DNA from: Dokdonia sp. 4H-3-7-5
Lineage (GTDB): Bacteria > Bacteroidota > Bacteroidia > Flavobacteriales > Flavobacteriaceae
Length of the DNA stretch: 64,000 nucleotides
Reading direction: 5' to 3'
Assembly: GCF_000212355.1 (NCBI RefSeq)
Contig: NC_015496.1
Coordinates: 62,001-126,000, forward strand
Part shown: positions 1 to 9,474 of the stretch, in pieces
Position numbering within the stretch: the stretch's first letter is position 1
Layout: the number at the start of each line of letters is the position of its first letter
Position numbers and translations under genes: made by a program
The notes under the pieces: model-generated
Told to the model about the DNA's origin: nothing
Databases searched by the model: none
What the model saw: only the letters and a program-made list of their open reading frames with translations

Positions 1-470
1 TAAAACAGACGGTGTATGATTGTGTGCAGTGCTTACTCATACCAGAAGTTGCCGAGGCGCTTGTTGATGCAAATAATTACTTCTGTGAGCTAGGCTACAT
101 GATAAAACTTTATGATTGCTACAGGCCATTATCTGTACAGAAAAAGATGTGGGAGATATACCCTAATCCAGGATACGTAGGAAATCCATATGGTAGTGGT
201 TCCATACATAATCGTGGCGCTGCCATAGATATGACTATTGTTAAGCTAGATGGTACTCCGCTAGATATGGGGAGTGACTATGACTTTTTTGGCAAAGCCG
301 CACATATAGATCATCCACATAATGAGACCATAACTGCAAATAGAAAGCAGCTATGGTCTGTTATGAAAAAATTTGGCTTCTCACCTATTCGTACCGAGTG
401 GTGGCATTTTAATTATGATGCAAAGAACTATGGTCTCAAAGTGCTCGACATCGATTTTGACTGTGAGTAA
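1..470 (+). CDS. D-alanyl-D-alanine dipeptidase, VanX/DdpX-like (peptidase M15D), 5' truncated
   Basis: The frame is open to the window edge, so the N-terminus is missing; a GTG at 12 is probably an internal valine. Visible are the YDCYRP segment, the zinc-binding SIHNRGAAIDMT block (S-x-H-x6-D pattern of the M15 family) and TEWWHFNY near the C-terminus, which carries the catalytic Glu and third zinc ligand. Family members hydrolyse D-Ala-D-Ala dipeptide, usually in the periplasm, in peptidoglycan recycling or nutrient use. The stop codon lies 2 bp from the stop of the convergent metalloprotease gene, with no room for a separate terminator. Confidence 0.88.
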   Translation, partial: KQTVYDCVQCLLIPEVAEALVDANNYFCELGYMIKLYDCYRPLSVQKKMWEIYPNPGYVGNPYGSGSIHNRGAAIDMTIVKLDGTPLDMGSDYDFFGKAAHIDHPHNETITANRKQLWSVMKKFGFSPIRTEWWHFNYDAKNYGLKVLDIDFDCE

Positions 471-472
471 TT

Positions 473-2971
473 TTATTTAGGATCTAGCAATTGCTCTATG
501 CGTGCAATGGCATCTTCATAGTGATATTTTGTAACCGTATTCACATTGCTATTACGCGCTGAGCGTAGTTTACTACGCAGTTTTCCTAGTTCACCTCTTA
601 CTAGCGGTCGCACATCTGATACACTCACATCGTAATATAGAGTTCCTTCAAAACCAGATCTTCCAGATCTAGCTTTTGGACCTTGGTCCGTCATTAAAAA
701 CTCCATTCTATCTAAGTAAGAACGCTGTAAATTACGACGATAAAGATCTACCGAAGTGCCTCTGCTAGTTTCTGACCAGATACCATTTCTAAGGTCTGAC
801 AGCATATCAAGAGCGCTATAGTAATCTGTTTGCGTAGTCTCTGCATCTATAAGACGACCTATCCTATCAAAACTTAAGATTCTATTTAAATAGCGTGATT
901 GTGTTCTTCTCACCTTTTCTGCATATCCTGCGTGATCTATGTTTTGCATGATCGCTGGATCTACAAGCCATGTAGGAGTTTCAAAAAGATTGTTTTGTAA
1001 CCAGCTCATAGATTCTTTTTGTGCAGCTTTATCTAGGTGCGTATACACTACTCCAGATTGAGAAGGCATTTTAATATCTTCAAACACTCCTCCTATATTT
1101 GTAACTACGTGACCTACAAATCTGCTATAAACACCTACAAGCTCTCCATAAAGCTCTTCTAGATCTCCATAGTCGTTTGTTTTATCTGACGTCCAGCTAG
1201 GAAGATTTTGTGCTACATAACGCAAGTTTTTAATACCATAAGTACTTGCTTTTACAGGATCATTACCTATAGATTCCGTCTGTGATTGCGGATCAAAACT
1301 ACTAGACTGTCGGCCAAATTTAAAACGAGGATCTCCAGCTTTTTCTTGAATCCACTTATTAAGAGTTGCTTTTTCCATTAACGGTGAAGAAGCGTCTGGT
1401 AACCAGCGATAACCCCAGTTAGTCGCATAATGATCATAAGGTCCCATCTGGCGTACAAATCGAATGTTTGTATCTCCTGGCTGCGCTATATAATTATATC
1501 TAGCATAATCCATAAGACTAGCTGCTATCCCATTTTCTTGAGTAAAAGCTCCGTCTCTGTAAGATTCTACATCATAAGCATAACTTGCTGCCATGTTATG
1601 TGGAAAACCTAATGCGTGCCCTACCTCATGAGCAATAACCATACGCATCATCTCTCCTATCTCTTCCTCTGGAGTATCTAGCGTTCTAGCGCTTGGGTTT
1701 GCTGCTCCTGTTTCAAGGAGGTATCTATTTCTATAACTGCGCAGGTGATTGTGATACCAGATAATATCACTTTCTATAATCTCACCACTACGTGGATCTG
1801 AAACACTTGGTCCTACCGCATTACGCGTAGTGCTTGCTACATATCTTACAACAGAGTATCTAATATCTTCTGGGCTAAAATCTGGATCTTCTTCTGGTGT
1901 AGGAGCATCCTTTGCAATGATTGCATTTTTAAATCCTGCAGTTTCAAAAGGCTTTTGCCAGTCTTCTATTCCTTGTTTAATGTACTCTTTTAGGCTTTCA
2001 GGCGTTCCTGGGTCTAAGTAGTAGACAATAGGCTTTACTGGATCTACCAGCTCACCTCTTTTATACGCTTCTGGATCGCTAGGCTCTAGTCTCCAGCGAC
2101 GTATGTATGTTTTCTCATCTGCTTTTAAAGCATCGCTTCCATAATCAAACTGATTTACAGTAAAAAAACCAACACGTGGGTCATACAATCTAGGTTGCAT
2201 TGCCACCTCTGGAAGTAAAATCATAGATTGATTTACCTGCAAACTGATACTCTCTGCAGAACGTTCTGTAGGTGGTTCTGAGGCATCATACGTAAAGTCT
2301 TGCTTTACTTCAATGTTTTCTGGAAAACTCTTAACACTGTTGATAAAGCTACGGCTACCATCAAGTTTTTTTACTTTGTATTCTTTACGTAAACGACCAG
2401 ATAGCGGACTAATCGCTTTTACGTCTGTAGAGAATAATTTTGTAACATCAATGACTACGGCAGTAGAGTCTTGATTGAAAGTCTCTACATCAAAAGCATA
2501 TAATGTAGGTTCATAATTGTTTACTCGTACAGAGTTGCTTATCGCCTTGCTACTATCTGCAATGTTGGTGTATGACTTTATCTTAAGTAAGACCTTATCT
2601 TGAAAACGCTGCCAGTGTACAACTTGCTCGTTAGTTTTTGAACCAGCATTCATATAACCACCTCCTAGTCCGTTAGGGATTTGAGCAATACGAGTCACCC
2701 ATAGCATGTCTTTTTCAAGCGCAGTAAATGGGATTTCGTAATAAAAATTATTTTTGATTTTGTGTACTTGAAATAAGCCAGAATCTGTAACTGCTTCTTT
2801 TGTAATTACATCAGTATATGATTTGATTGCGTCCTTATCAGCTTTTTTAGGAGTTGCAACCTGCTCTTTTTTATTTTTTGACTTACGCTTTCTTAATTCT
2901 TTGCGTTGTGCAAAAGAATCTTGAACATTAAAAAAGGTAGCAATGAGACAGAGAAGTAGTATTCTTTTCAT
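473..2971 (-). CDS. Secreted zinc-dependent metalloprotease (DUF5117/DUF5118 type)
   Basis: 832 residues. An N-terminal signal peptide ends near SFAQ, followed by a very basic stretch of Lys/Arg (about residues 23-45). The gluzincin/metzincin-like motif HEVGHALGFPHN sits at about residues 446-457 and gives the two His ligands, the catalytic Glu and a third His, as in the M10/M12-like extended motif. Large proteins of this layout in Bacteroidota are annotated as zinc-dependent metalloproteases with DUF5117 and DUF5118 around the protease core. Substrate is unknown; export to periplasm or surface is inferred from the leader. No T9SS sorting domain is visible at the C-terminus, which ends in ARIEQLLDPK. 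Confidence 0.85.
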   Translation of the reverse strand: MKRILLLCLIATFFNVQDSFAQRKELRKRKSKNKKEQVATPKKADKDAIKSYTDVITKEAVTDSGLFQVHKIKNNFYYEIPFTALEKDMLWVTRIAQIPNGLGGGYMNAGSKTNEQVVHWQRFQDKVLLKIKSYTNIADSSKAISNSVRVNNYEPTLYAFDVETFNQDSTAVVIDVTKLFSTDVKAISPLSGRLRKEYKVKKLDGSRSFINSVKSFPENIEVKQDFTYDASEPPTERSAESISLQVNQSMILLPEVAMQPRLYDPRVGFFTVNQFDYGSDALKADEKTYIRRWRLEPSDPEAYKRGELVDPVKPIVYYLDPGTPESLKEYIKQGIEDWQKPFETAGFKNAIIAKDAPTPEEDPDFSPEDIRYSVVRYVASTTRNAVGPSVSDPRSGEIIESDIIWYHNHLRSYRNRYLLETGAANPSARTLDTPEEEIGEMMRMVIAHEVGHALGFPHNMAASYAYDVESYRDGAFTQENGIAASLMDYARYNYIAQPGDTNIRFVRQMGPYDHYATNWGYRWLPDASSPLMEKATLNKWIQEKAGDPRFKFGRQSSSFDPQSQTESIGNDPVKASTYGIKNLRYVAQNLPSWTSDKTNDYGDLEELYGELVGVYSRFVGHVVTNIGGVFEDIKMPSQSGVVYTHLDKAAQKESMSWLQNNLFETPTWLVDPAIMQNIDHAGYAEKVRRTQSRYLNRILSFDRIGRLIDAETTQTDYYSALDMLSDLRNGIWSETSRGTSVDLYRRNLQRSYLDRMEFLMTDQGPKARSGRSGFEGTLYYDVSVSDVRPLVRGELGKLRSKLRSARNSNVNTVTKYHYEDAIARIEQLLDPK

Positions 2972-3080
2972 GGAGTTTGTTTAAAGTACTCCGAAAATAA
3001 GAATTGACTGCAACGAGCAAGATTAATTTTAGATAACATTAACAGAATACGGACGTATTAACATTAGTGTTTATCACTCG

Positions 3081-3473
3081 CTATTTGTCCAGTCTATCTT
3101 TTACAAATTCTATTTGCGTTTTACCATGTGACTGCGCCTTTCCATCTTCATCTAGACCTACCATAACAATACGCTCAATACTGATAATAATCTCTCTAGT
3201 CATCTTATTACGCACCTCACATCTTAACGTAAGTGACGCCGTTCCGAAAGAAATAGCTTCAATCCCTATCTCAATAATATCACCTATTTTGGCACTAGAA
3301 CGAAAGTCTATCTCACTCATGTACTTTGTAACCGTCCTAGGATTTTCTAGTTGGATGATGGCATAAAGCGCCGCTTCTTCATCAATCCATTCTAAGAGCC
3401 TTCCGCCAAAGAGTGTTCCATTAGGATTTAAGTCTTCTGGTTTTATCCATTTACGTGTGTGAAAATTCATCAT
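3081..3473 (-). CDS. Acyl-CoA thioesterase, hotdog fold (YciA/ACOT-like)
   Basis: 130 residues, normal for a single-hotdog thioesterase. The N-terminal block PNGTLFGGRLLEWIDEEA is the typical active-site helix region (N/D-x-x-G-x-x-x-GG followed by the acidic catalytic residue) of the YciA/ACOT family, which cleaves acyl-CoA to free acid and CoA in the cytoplasm. SEIDFRSSAKIGDIIEI matches the conserved second strand. The start may be the first or second of two adjacent Met codons. It stands alone; a copy of the abundant palindrome lies about 40 bp upstream. Substrate chain length cannot be read from the sequence. Confidence 0.85.
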   Translation of the reverse strand: MMNFHTRKWIKPEDLNPNGTLFGGRLLEWIDEEAALYAIIQLENPRTVTKYMSEIDFRSSAKIGDIIEIGIEAISFGTASLTLRCEVRNKMTREIIISIERIVMVGLDEDGKAQSHGKTQIEFVKDRLDK

Positions 3474-3515
3474 ATTTGGGTTGAGATTTATTTAAAGTTA
3501 ACAAAAAGATGTGTC

Positions 3516-3533
3516 ACGCTTTCGCGAAAGCGT
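3516..3533. repeat. Palindromic repeat copy 1 (ACGCTTTCGCGAAAGCGT)
   Basis: Perfect 18-bp palindrome in the gap between the thioesterase start and the HAD gene stop. One of 13 perfect copies of the core GCTTTCGCGAAAGC in this window. Confidence 0.95.
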
Positions 3534-3617
3534 ACTTAAAAAACTCATTTTACCAGATCATCAATAATCTTCATAAATATGAACAGTATTTATGAAATGG
3601 CTACCATAAAATTGACA

Positions 3618-4304
3618 TTATAAATGCTTAAGAATCTCGCTGGACATTCCAAAAGACTTGAAACGCTCGTGAGTAATCTCTATATCTACCTGCTCATGCG
3701 CCCATGTAGTATGGAAAGGAATATGAAATGCATGACCTCCTATTTCTAAGACTGGCAGCACATCAGACTTTAATGAATTACCTATCATAAGAAAAGATGT
3801 TGGGTCTATATCAAGGTGTTTTACAAGCTTGAGATAATTTGCTGGCTGCTTGTCTGACATTACTTCTATGTGATGAAAATATTTTGAAAGTCCAGATTTT
3901 TCTAATTTCCTCTCTTGATCTAGAAGATCTCCCTTTGTGGCCACTACGAGTTTATACTTATCAGAAAGCTGGTCCAGCACCTCTTCTATGCCATCGATAA
4001 GATCTACAGGAGCATTAAGCATCTCTTTACCTATATCTATAATGCTTGCAATAATCTCATTAGTCACCTTCCCTTCAGAAACTTCTTGTGCACATTCAAT
4101 GAGTGATAATGTAAAAGGCTTTATCCCGTATCCGTAAAGTGAGAGATTACGCATTTCCATTTCAAAAAGCCGTTGTTGGCAAGACTCATAGTTAATATAG
4201 GGGCTCAGTAATTTACACACCTCATCTTCGGCATCACGGAAGAAAGTTTCATTTACCCATAAGGTATCATCTGCATCAAAGGCAATCGTATGAATGTTGT
4301 TCAT
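3618..4304 (-). CDS. HAD-superfamily phosphatase (YjjG-like)
   Basis: 228 residues. Motif I is FDADDTLW near residue 9 (nucleophile Asp and general-acid Asp), motif II is the VVATKGD segment near residue 120, and the motif III/IV region is FLMIGNSLKSD near residue 170. This is the layout of subfamily I HAD phosphatases such as YjjG/PynA nucleotidases, with a helical cap between motifs I and II. Cytoplasmic; the actual phosphoester substrate cannot be told. Palindrome copies lie on both sides, 85 bp upstream and within the 43-bp gap to the next gene. Confidence 0.85.
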   Translation of the reverse strand: MNNIHTIAFDADDTLWVNETFFRDAEDEVCKLLSPYINYESCQQRLFEMEMRNLSLYGYGIKPFTLSLIECAQEVSEGKVTNEIIASIIDIGKEMLNAPVDLIDGIEEVLDQLSDKYKLVVATKGDLLDQERKLEKSGLSKYFHHIEVMSDKQPANYLKLVKHLDIDPTSFLMIGNSLKSDVLPVLEIGGHAFHIPFHTTWAHEQVDIEITHERFKSFGMSSEILKHL

Positions 4305-4319
4305 GATATTGTTTTAAGC

Positions 4320-4337
4320 ACGCTTTCGCGAAAGCGT
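4320..4337. repeat. Palindromic repeat copy 2
   Basis: Perfect ACGCTTTCGCGAAAGCGT, filling much of the 43-bp gap between the GH16 gene stop and the HAD start. Confidence 0.95.
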
Positions 4338-4347
4338 AATAATTCCT

Positions 4348-5202
4348 TTAATCCAATTCGTACACACGTACATAATCTACCTCCATTGCTGCCGGAAATA
4401 TAAGGTCGTCTACCTCACCTCCAAGATTACCTCCTACGGCAATATTGAGTATAAAATAGTACTCCTTCATAAAAGGCCAGTTTTCATTATTATAATCTTC
4501 TGGACGATCTATGGTAAGCGTGATGTTATCTGGGCTGTCTATGTAAAATTGAAGTTGATCTTCTTTCCACAGCAATCCATAAATGTGAAACTCCTCTTCG
4601 ATAGTAGGAAGCGCAATAAAATCTGTTGAAATTTGTGTTCCATTAGAGTGGTTATTTGCAACACTATGTATAGTTTGTAATACTTGATCTGGATTCTTAC
4701 TCACATACTCCATCACATCAATCTCCCCACATTGTGGCCATCCTATCTCTGTAATATCTGCTCCAAGCATCCATAACGCAGGCCAGATACCTTTTCCTTT
4801 ATAATCTGGCATCTTTGCTCTGATGGCTACGTGACCGTATTGCACTTTCTGAGTACTAGTAATTCTAGCAGAAGTATAATCGCCTACTTTTTGACTTTCG
4901 CCCTCTTTCTTTACAATAATTTTGAGAGACCCATCTGCCACCTCAACATTATTCCCATCTGTATAATTTTGTAATTCGTCATTTCCCCACCCAGTAGCAC
5001 CTGTTTTGTAATTCCACTGCGAGGTATCTACAGTTGTACCATTAAATTCTTCACTCCACTTTAACTTTTTAGTTTCTGTTGCTTCTTGAGAAGAGGATTC
5101 TACTTGTTCAACATTACGCTCTAATTCTTTATTGTTTTGATTTGTTTCTTTACAGCTCACAATAGCTGTAAAAAGAAATATTAGAAGGATGCTATTTTTC
5201 AT
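4348..5202 (-). CDS. GH16 family beta-glucanase lipoprotein (laminarinase-like)
   Basis: 284 residues from the chosen start, which gives a lipoprotein leader MKNSILLIFLFTAIVSC with a lipobox Cys at residue 17; an upstream in-frame Met at 5274 would bury that leader. The catalytic GH16 signature GEIDVMEYV (E-x-D-x-x-E, nucleophile and acid/base) is at about residue 163, with the supporting WPALWMLG and the C-terminal AMEVDYVRVYEL strand typical of GH16. Family members cut beta-1,3 or mixed beta-glucans; in a marine flavobacterium algal laminarin is the likely substrate (inference). Probably surface or periplasm anchored. No SusC/D partner is adjacent. Confidence 0.92.
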   Translation of the reverse strand: MKNSILLIFLFTAIVSCKETNQNNKELERNVEQVESSSQEATETKKLKWSEEFNGTTVDTSQWNYKTGATGWGNDELQNYTDGNNVEVADGSLKIIVKKEGESQKVGDYTSARITSTQKVQYGHVAIRAKMPDYKGKGIWPALWMLGADITEIGWPQCGEIDVMEYVSKNPDQVLQTIHSVANNHSNGTQISTDFIALPTIEEEFHIYGLLWKEDQLQFYIDSPDNITLTIDRPEDYNNENWPFMKEYYFILNIAVGGNLGGEVDDLIFPAAMEVDYVRVYELD

Positions 5203-5294
5203 GATAATAGGGTGTGAATTTGTAAAGTTTAAAAATACAATATAAGTGTAACAATCATAAATGTAATGGGTCAATATGAGTAAACAACCACACC

Positions 5295-6149
5295 ATGAAA
5301 TACGTTATTCTATTATGTATAATTTTAATGGCTTCTTGTGCACAAGTCGAGCCAAAAATCTCTGAAAATCCGTCTGTTGCTAGCTATGACTCTTTCTATA
5401 ACCAAGAAAGGGCTAAGGTACTTGTAGTGGGTACATTTCATTTTGATTATCCTGGCCTCGATGAAGTCAAAACTGCCGAAAGTGATAAAATAGATATTCT
5501 TACAGAGCCTAAAAAATCTGAAGTAACAGCGCTAGTCAACTATATAAAGCGCTTTAATCCTACTAAAATTGCTATAGAAGCTTTTCCTGAGTGGAACACG
5601 AACGAGAAATTTAAAGATTACAAGAAAGGACTCAAAAATAATGAGCGCGATGAGCGCTACCAGCTTGCCATGCGTATTGCGCAAGAGTTATCTATAGACT
5701 CTTTATATCCCGTGGATGCTGGAAATATGCGAAGCGAACTATGGGAAAGAGATTCTATTACTTTTAAAGAGCTTTTTGGAAAGATAGATTGGGAAGTATC
5801 TGATCCATACTGGAAAATGGCCGAAAAATCTTTTGAGCAAGATGATAGACTTACGAAGGAATTACCACTCCTCGATTATTTTAAAAGAATGAATACGAGA
5901 GCCGCTCATAATTTTAATTATGGTTTGTACTTAACAGGTTCTTTTGAAACTGGCGATGGTCAAGGAGCAGATCACCTTGCTACTTGGTGGTATGATCGTA
6001 ATCTTAGAATCTTTAACAACATCCAGAAAATCACTAATGATAATAATGATAGGGTTTTGGTAATAATAGGTAATGGTCATGCATCGATACTTAGACATCT
6101 TTATGAAGCCTCTCCAGAATTTGAATACATAGAATTTGATAGTTTATAG
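5295..6149 (+). CDS. DUF5694 family lipoprotein
   Basis: 284 residues with a lipobox leader MKYVILLCIILMASC. The body carries VVGTFHFDYPG near residue 45, IAIEAFPEW near residue 92 and IIGNGHASILR near the C-terminus. This spaced G-T-x-H and G-x-G-H arrangement is typical of DUF5694, which resembles the TraB/ChaN fold (conserved His and Glu, possibly metal binding). Biochemical role unknown. It is divergent from the GH16 gene (starts 92 bp apart) and convergent with the lamin-tail pair, so it appears monocistronic. Confidence 0.75.
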   Translation: MKYVILLCIILMASCAQVEPKISENPSVASYDSFYNQERAKVLVVGTFHFDYPGLDEVKTAESDKIDILTEPKKSEVTALVNYIKRFNPTKIAIEAFPEWNTNEKFKDYKKGLKNNERDERYQLAMRIAQELSIDSLYPVDAGNMRSELWERDSITFKELFGKIDWEVSDPYWKMAEKSFEQDDRLTKELPLLDYFKRMNTRAAHNFNYGLYLTGSFETGDGQGADHLATWWYDRNLRIFNNIQKITNDNNDRVLVIIGNGHASILRHLYEASPEFEYIEFDSL

Positions 6150-6169
6150 GTGTAAACACCATATAACTC

Positions 6170-6988
6170 CTAATTGAAACTCTGACTATTATTTGATGCT
6201 CCAGGAGTACTAGTCGCAGAAGTTGTCCAGCTAAAATTAGCATACATATTACCTGGCCCACCGGTAAGTTGTAGAGATTCACCTATGGGTGTAGCTGTAT
6301 TTTCTTCTACACCTATATCTACGGAAGTTATTCCCGCTGCCACTCCAGCAGTAGCAGTAAACGCACCTTCATAACTTAAAAACTGAATGACTTTACCCGC
6401 TGGATTTACAAGCGCGATTCCATCTGGCTCTGGACCACCATTTTGAATACCACCAGGTGGATAGTTAATAACTGTAAAACCAAAACCATTCCCCGTGTCG
6501 TTAGCGATAAGTCCTGATAAAAACTGGGTATCGTAAGCATCGTTATTATTACCATTATAAAGAACAATGGAATATCCGTTTATATCTAAACCAGCAGCAC
6601 CTGCTATTTCAATAAATTCTCCCGTATCTGTACCTATATTTTCATAATGTATCTCATTTATCCAAATATCTGTTCTCGCGGGAATTTCTGAAGCACATTT
6701 TATATGTCCCCAAAATTCTCCATTAAAAACATCAATACATCCAGTAGCTTCTACATAGACCATCATACCTTTATCTGCGATAGTTGTTGGTATACCATCT
6801 CTAGCTGCATCAGATGGAATTCGTGGTGGCATAAAACCTAAATAAGCTCCAGCACCATCTACTTGACTACTTACTTCAAGCATCGACTTTTCTGAGGGGT
6901 TTCTTGTACCTACTCCTACTTGGCCTACTACAACAAATGAATAGAAAATCACTCCAATTACACACAAACACTTTTTTGAAAAACTCAT
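6170..6988 (-). CDS. Secreted lamin-tail-domain protein, paralogue B
   Basis: 272 residues: signal peptide, then GQVGVGTRNPSEKSMLEVS, a GxGTxxPxxxAxLEVS leader common on Bacteroidota exported fibre-like proteins, then a lamin-tail (LTD) beta-sandwich from about residue 108 (IWINEIHYEN, GEFIEIAGAAGLDINGY, GKVIQFLSYEG). LTD domains in bacteria occur on surface or secreted proteins, often with nucleases or adhesins; here no enzyme domain is attached. The gene follows its paralogue with a 6-bp gap, so the pair is probably co-transcribed. The C-terminus NNSQSFN resembles the NVGQTFN end of the paralogue. Confidence 0.75.
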   Translation of the reverse strand: MSFSKKCLCVIGVIFYSFVVVGQVGVGTRNPSEKSMLEVSSQVDGAGAYLGFMPPRIPSDAARDGIPTTIADKGMMVYVEATGCIDVFNGEFWGHIKCASEIPARTDIWINEIHYENIGTDTGEFIEIAGAAGLDINGYSIVLYNGNNNDAYDTQFLSGLIANDTGNGFGFTVINYPPGGIQNGGPEPDGIALVNPAGKVIQFLSYEGAFTATAGVAAGITSVDIGVEENTATPIGESLQLTGGPGNMYANFSWTTSATSTPGASNNSQSFN

Positions 6989-6994
6989 AATCTT

Positions 6995-7777
6995 CTAATT
7001 AAAAGTTTGCCCTACATTCTTTACACCTGCTGTGCTTTGACCTGCGGCACTTATACTCCAAGCAAAATCTATAAAAGAATTACCTGATCCAGTAAGATGT
7101 ATAGATTGTGTTGCTGTTGTACTTGTGTTCTCTACTACACCTACATTAATTGATGTAAGTCCGTTTGCTGGTCCACCAGTAGCTGTGATAGTTCCTTCAT
7201 AACTCAAAAACTGTATCACTTTACCATCCGGACCTACTAGCGCAAAGCCACTAGTGTCATTTCTTAAATTGCTAGCATCTACAGAGATCGCTCCGAAGCC
7301 ATTTTCTTCATCATCTATAGTTCCTGAAAGTGTTAGGATTGCTGCATACGGTTGTCCTGTATCTGCACGGTATCTCACTAGGTAATAACCAGAGATATCT
7401 AAACCAGCAGGACCAGCGATTTCTATGAACTGATTTACATCTGTCCCACTGTTTGTATAATGAAATTCATTGATCCAAATGTCTGAGGGTCCTCCAGAGC
7501 AATAAATACTTTCCCATGCTGTGCCTGTCCAAAAGTCTAAACAGCCAGTTTCTTCTACAAAAACCATTAGACCTATATCTGTAGTAGTAGGTGCGATACT
7601 TACTTGATTTGCCGTAGTTGCTACTCTAGGAGGTATAAACCCTTTATAAGCACCAGCTGTAGTAACACCACTTATTTCGAGCATAGCAGCAACAGAGGGT
7701 GTAGTGGTTCCTATACCAACTTGGGCATACGAAAATGTAGTTGCTAGTAGCAACAAAGAAAACATAAAGACTTTCAT
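6995..7777 (-). CDS. Secreted lamin-tail-domain protein, paralogue A
   Basis: 260 residues from the Met at 7777, which starts a clean signal peptide (MKVFMFSLLLLATTFSYAQ); the Met at 7798 would only add a short extension. Architecture is the same as the downstream paralogue: VGIGTTTPSVAAMLEISG, then an LTD-like domain with IWINEFHYTNSG, NQFIEIAGPAGLDISGYY and GKVIQFLSYEG. Probable tandem duplication that has since diverged to moderate identity. Function unknown; extracytoplasmic by its leader. Confidence 0.75.
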   Translation of the reverse strand: MKVFMFSLLLLATTFSYAQVGIGTTTPSVAAMLEISGVTTAGAYKGFIPPRVATTANQVSIAPTTTDIGLMVFVEETGCLDFWTGTAWESIYCSGGPSDIWINEFHYTNSGTDVNQFIEIAGPAGLDISGYYLVRYRADTGQPYAAILTLSGTIDDEENGFGAISVDASNLRNDTSGFALVGPDGKVIQFLSYEGTITATGGPANGLTSINVGVVENTSTTATQSIHLTGSGNSFIDFAWSISAAGQSTAGVKNVGQTFN

Positions 7778-7896
7778 AACTATGATTTTAAACATCATAG
7801 CTAAGCAATTAATTTACAATGTAGTAGTTTGGGATTATGAAAGTAATGAAGATTTATCTTACAAAATATAATTACATGTAATTTTCGGCTAACTAC

Positions 7897-9342
7897 CTAT
7901 TTTTCAGGATTAAAGGCGTCGTCTGGATTTACTGTATCATCATAATTGAGCATTCCTTCCGTTTTTGCAATAATAGAAGAAACCGTTGCATCTCCTGTAA
8001 CATTTACCACCGTTCTACACATATCAAGAATACGGTCTACAGGAAAGATAATCGCAATCCAAGCTGGATTTAAATCTACAGAACCTAGAACAATAATTAG
8101 CATCACAAGTCCAGCACTAGGTACCGCTGCAGATCCTATAGAGGCTAGTGTCGCCGTGAGCACGATTGTAAGTTGTTGCCCTATCGTAAGATCAATCATG
8201 TGAAGTTGTGCCAGAAAAACAACTGCTACAGCTTGGTATAAAACGGTACCATCCATATTTACTGTAGCACCTATAGGGAGTACAAAACTTGTTATTTTCT
8301 TATCTACTCCTAGATTATCCTCCACACACTCCATCGTTACAGGAAGTGTCGCAGCGCTACTTGAGGTAGAGAAAGCTGTAGTTTGTGCAAGTCCCATTGC
8401 TTTAAAAAAGCCTTTATAAGGAATAGTACGCACAAAGATTTTAATAATAAGTGGGTACATCACAAATACCATAAGCATTAAGCCTAAGAACACTGTAAGT
8501 GAGTACCATGAAAGTCCTTTAAATATTTCAACCACCTTACCTATATCGTCACCTGCCATCTTACTTATGACACCCGCTAATAATGCAAACACGAAAAATG
8601 GGGAAGCTTGCATCACAAAATCTACCATCTTTAAAAAGACCTCCATCACACTATCTACTAGTTTAATGACTGGTCCAGACTTTTCTTTAGGAATAAACAA
8701 CAAGCTAATCCCAAAAAATATGGCAAAGAAGATAATTTGCAACATTAAACCATTATCAGTAAGTGCTTTAAAGAAGTTTTGAGGCACAAGATCAATAAGA
8801 GGCTGTAAAGGACCAGCGTCTTTAGTCGCATTTGCAGTTTTCATTTTTTCTGCAACAGTAGCATCTTCTCCTTTAGATTTTACGAGTTCATTTACACGTC
8901 CTGCGCGTTCCATAAATTGAGGATCTTGTAAATAATTTACGCCATCCTTAATTTCTACACCTTGTTCTTGAGCCCATAGCTCATAGCTTATTCTATTATC
9001 TATACGACTCTCTTGATCTACGAGGGCACCAGGTTTTACAATATTTACAAGTGTTAGCCCTAATCCTACAGCTAGTAATGTTGTGATGAGGTAAGCTAGA
9101 AGTGTTTTTCCACCCATTCTACCTAGACTAGAAGGATCACCTATACCAGCAACTCCAGCTATGATAGAAAACAGAACTAAAGGAACTGCGATAAGCTTTA
9201 AAAGGTTGATAAAAATAGTTCCAAAAGGAGCAATCCAATTAATCGTAAAATCACTTAATCCTACCGAAGAAGACACTAGTGCCCAAACCACACCTAAAAT
9301 TAATCCAATAATAATCTTCCAGTGTAGTGCTAATTTTTTCAT
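7897..9342 (-). CDS. Dicarboxylate/amino acid:cation symporter (DAACS, GltP/DctA family)
   Basis: 481 residues with many hydrophobic helices. The serine-rich re-entrant loop FSTSSSAATLPVTMEC (near residue 325), the NMDGT motif (near residue 364) and a late substrate/cation helix with VNVTGDATVSSIIAK are diagnostic of the glutamate/aspartate/C4-dicarboxylate symporter family. A long hydrophilic insertion at about residues 105-175 (DQESRIDNRIS onward) lies between early helices, longer than in E. coli GltP. It moves acidic amino acids or dicarboxylates across the inner membrane with Na+ or H+. It stands alone, 132 bp downstream of aroC. Confidence 0.93.
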   Translation of the reverse strand: MKKLALHWKIIIGLILGVVWALVSSSVGLSDFTINWIAPFGTIFINLLKLIAVPLVLFSIIAGVAGIGDPSSLGRMGGKTLLAYLITTLLAVGLGLTLVNIVKPGALVDQESRIDNRISYELWAQEQGVEIKDGVNYLQDPQFMERAGRVNELVKSKGEDATVAEKMKTANATKDAGPLQPLIDLVPQNFFKALTDNGLMLQIIFFAIFFGISLLFIPKEKSGPVIKLVDSVMEVFLKMVDFVMQASPFFVFALLAGVISKMAGDDIGKVVEIFKGLSWYSLTVFLGLMLMVFVMYPLIIKIFVRTIPYKGFFKAMGLAQTTAFSTSSSAATLPVTMECVEDNLGVDKKITSFVLPIGATVNMDGTVLYQAVAVVFLAQLHMIDLTIGQQLTIVLTATLASIGSAAVPSAGLVMLIIVLGSVDLNPAWIAIIFPVDRILDMCRTVVNVTGDATVSSIIAKTEGMLNYDDTVNPDDAFNPEK

Positions 9343-9474
9343 AGGTAGTAGTTCCTTCTTGAATGAAAACCCAACTAGTGAGTTGACTATGTGATGTTTA
9401 AATTTATTTCAAAATACTATAAATCCCTCGGAGGCAAATAGCTTTACTACCTACCATTCCTCGTAAATTTATTT

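Noticed and set aside
9341-9460. GGTAGTA inverted repeat across the aroC-symporter gap
   Set aside because: The short arms are 100 bp apart and imperfect; likely chance in a low-complexity gap.
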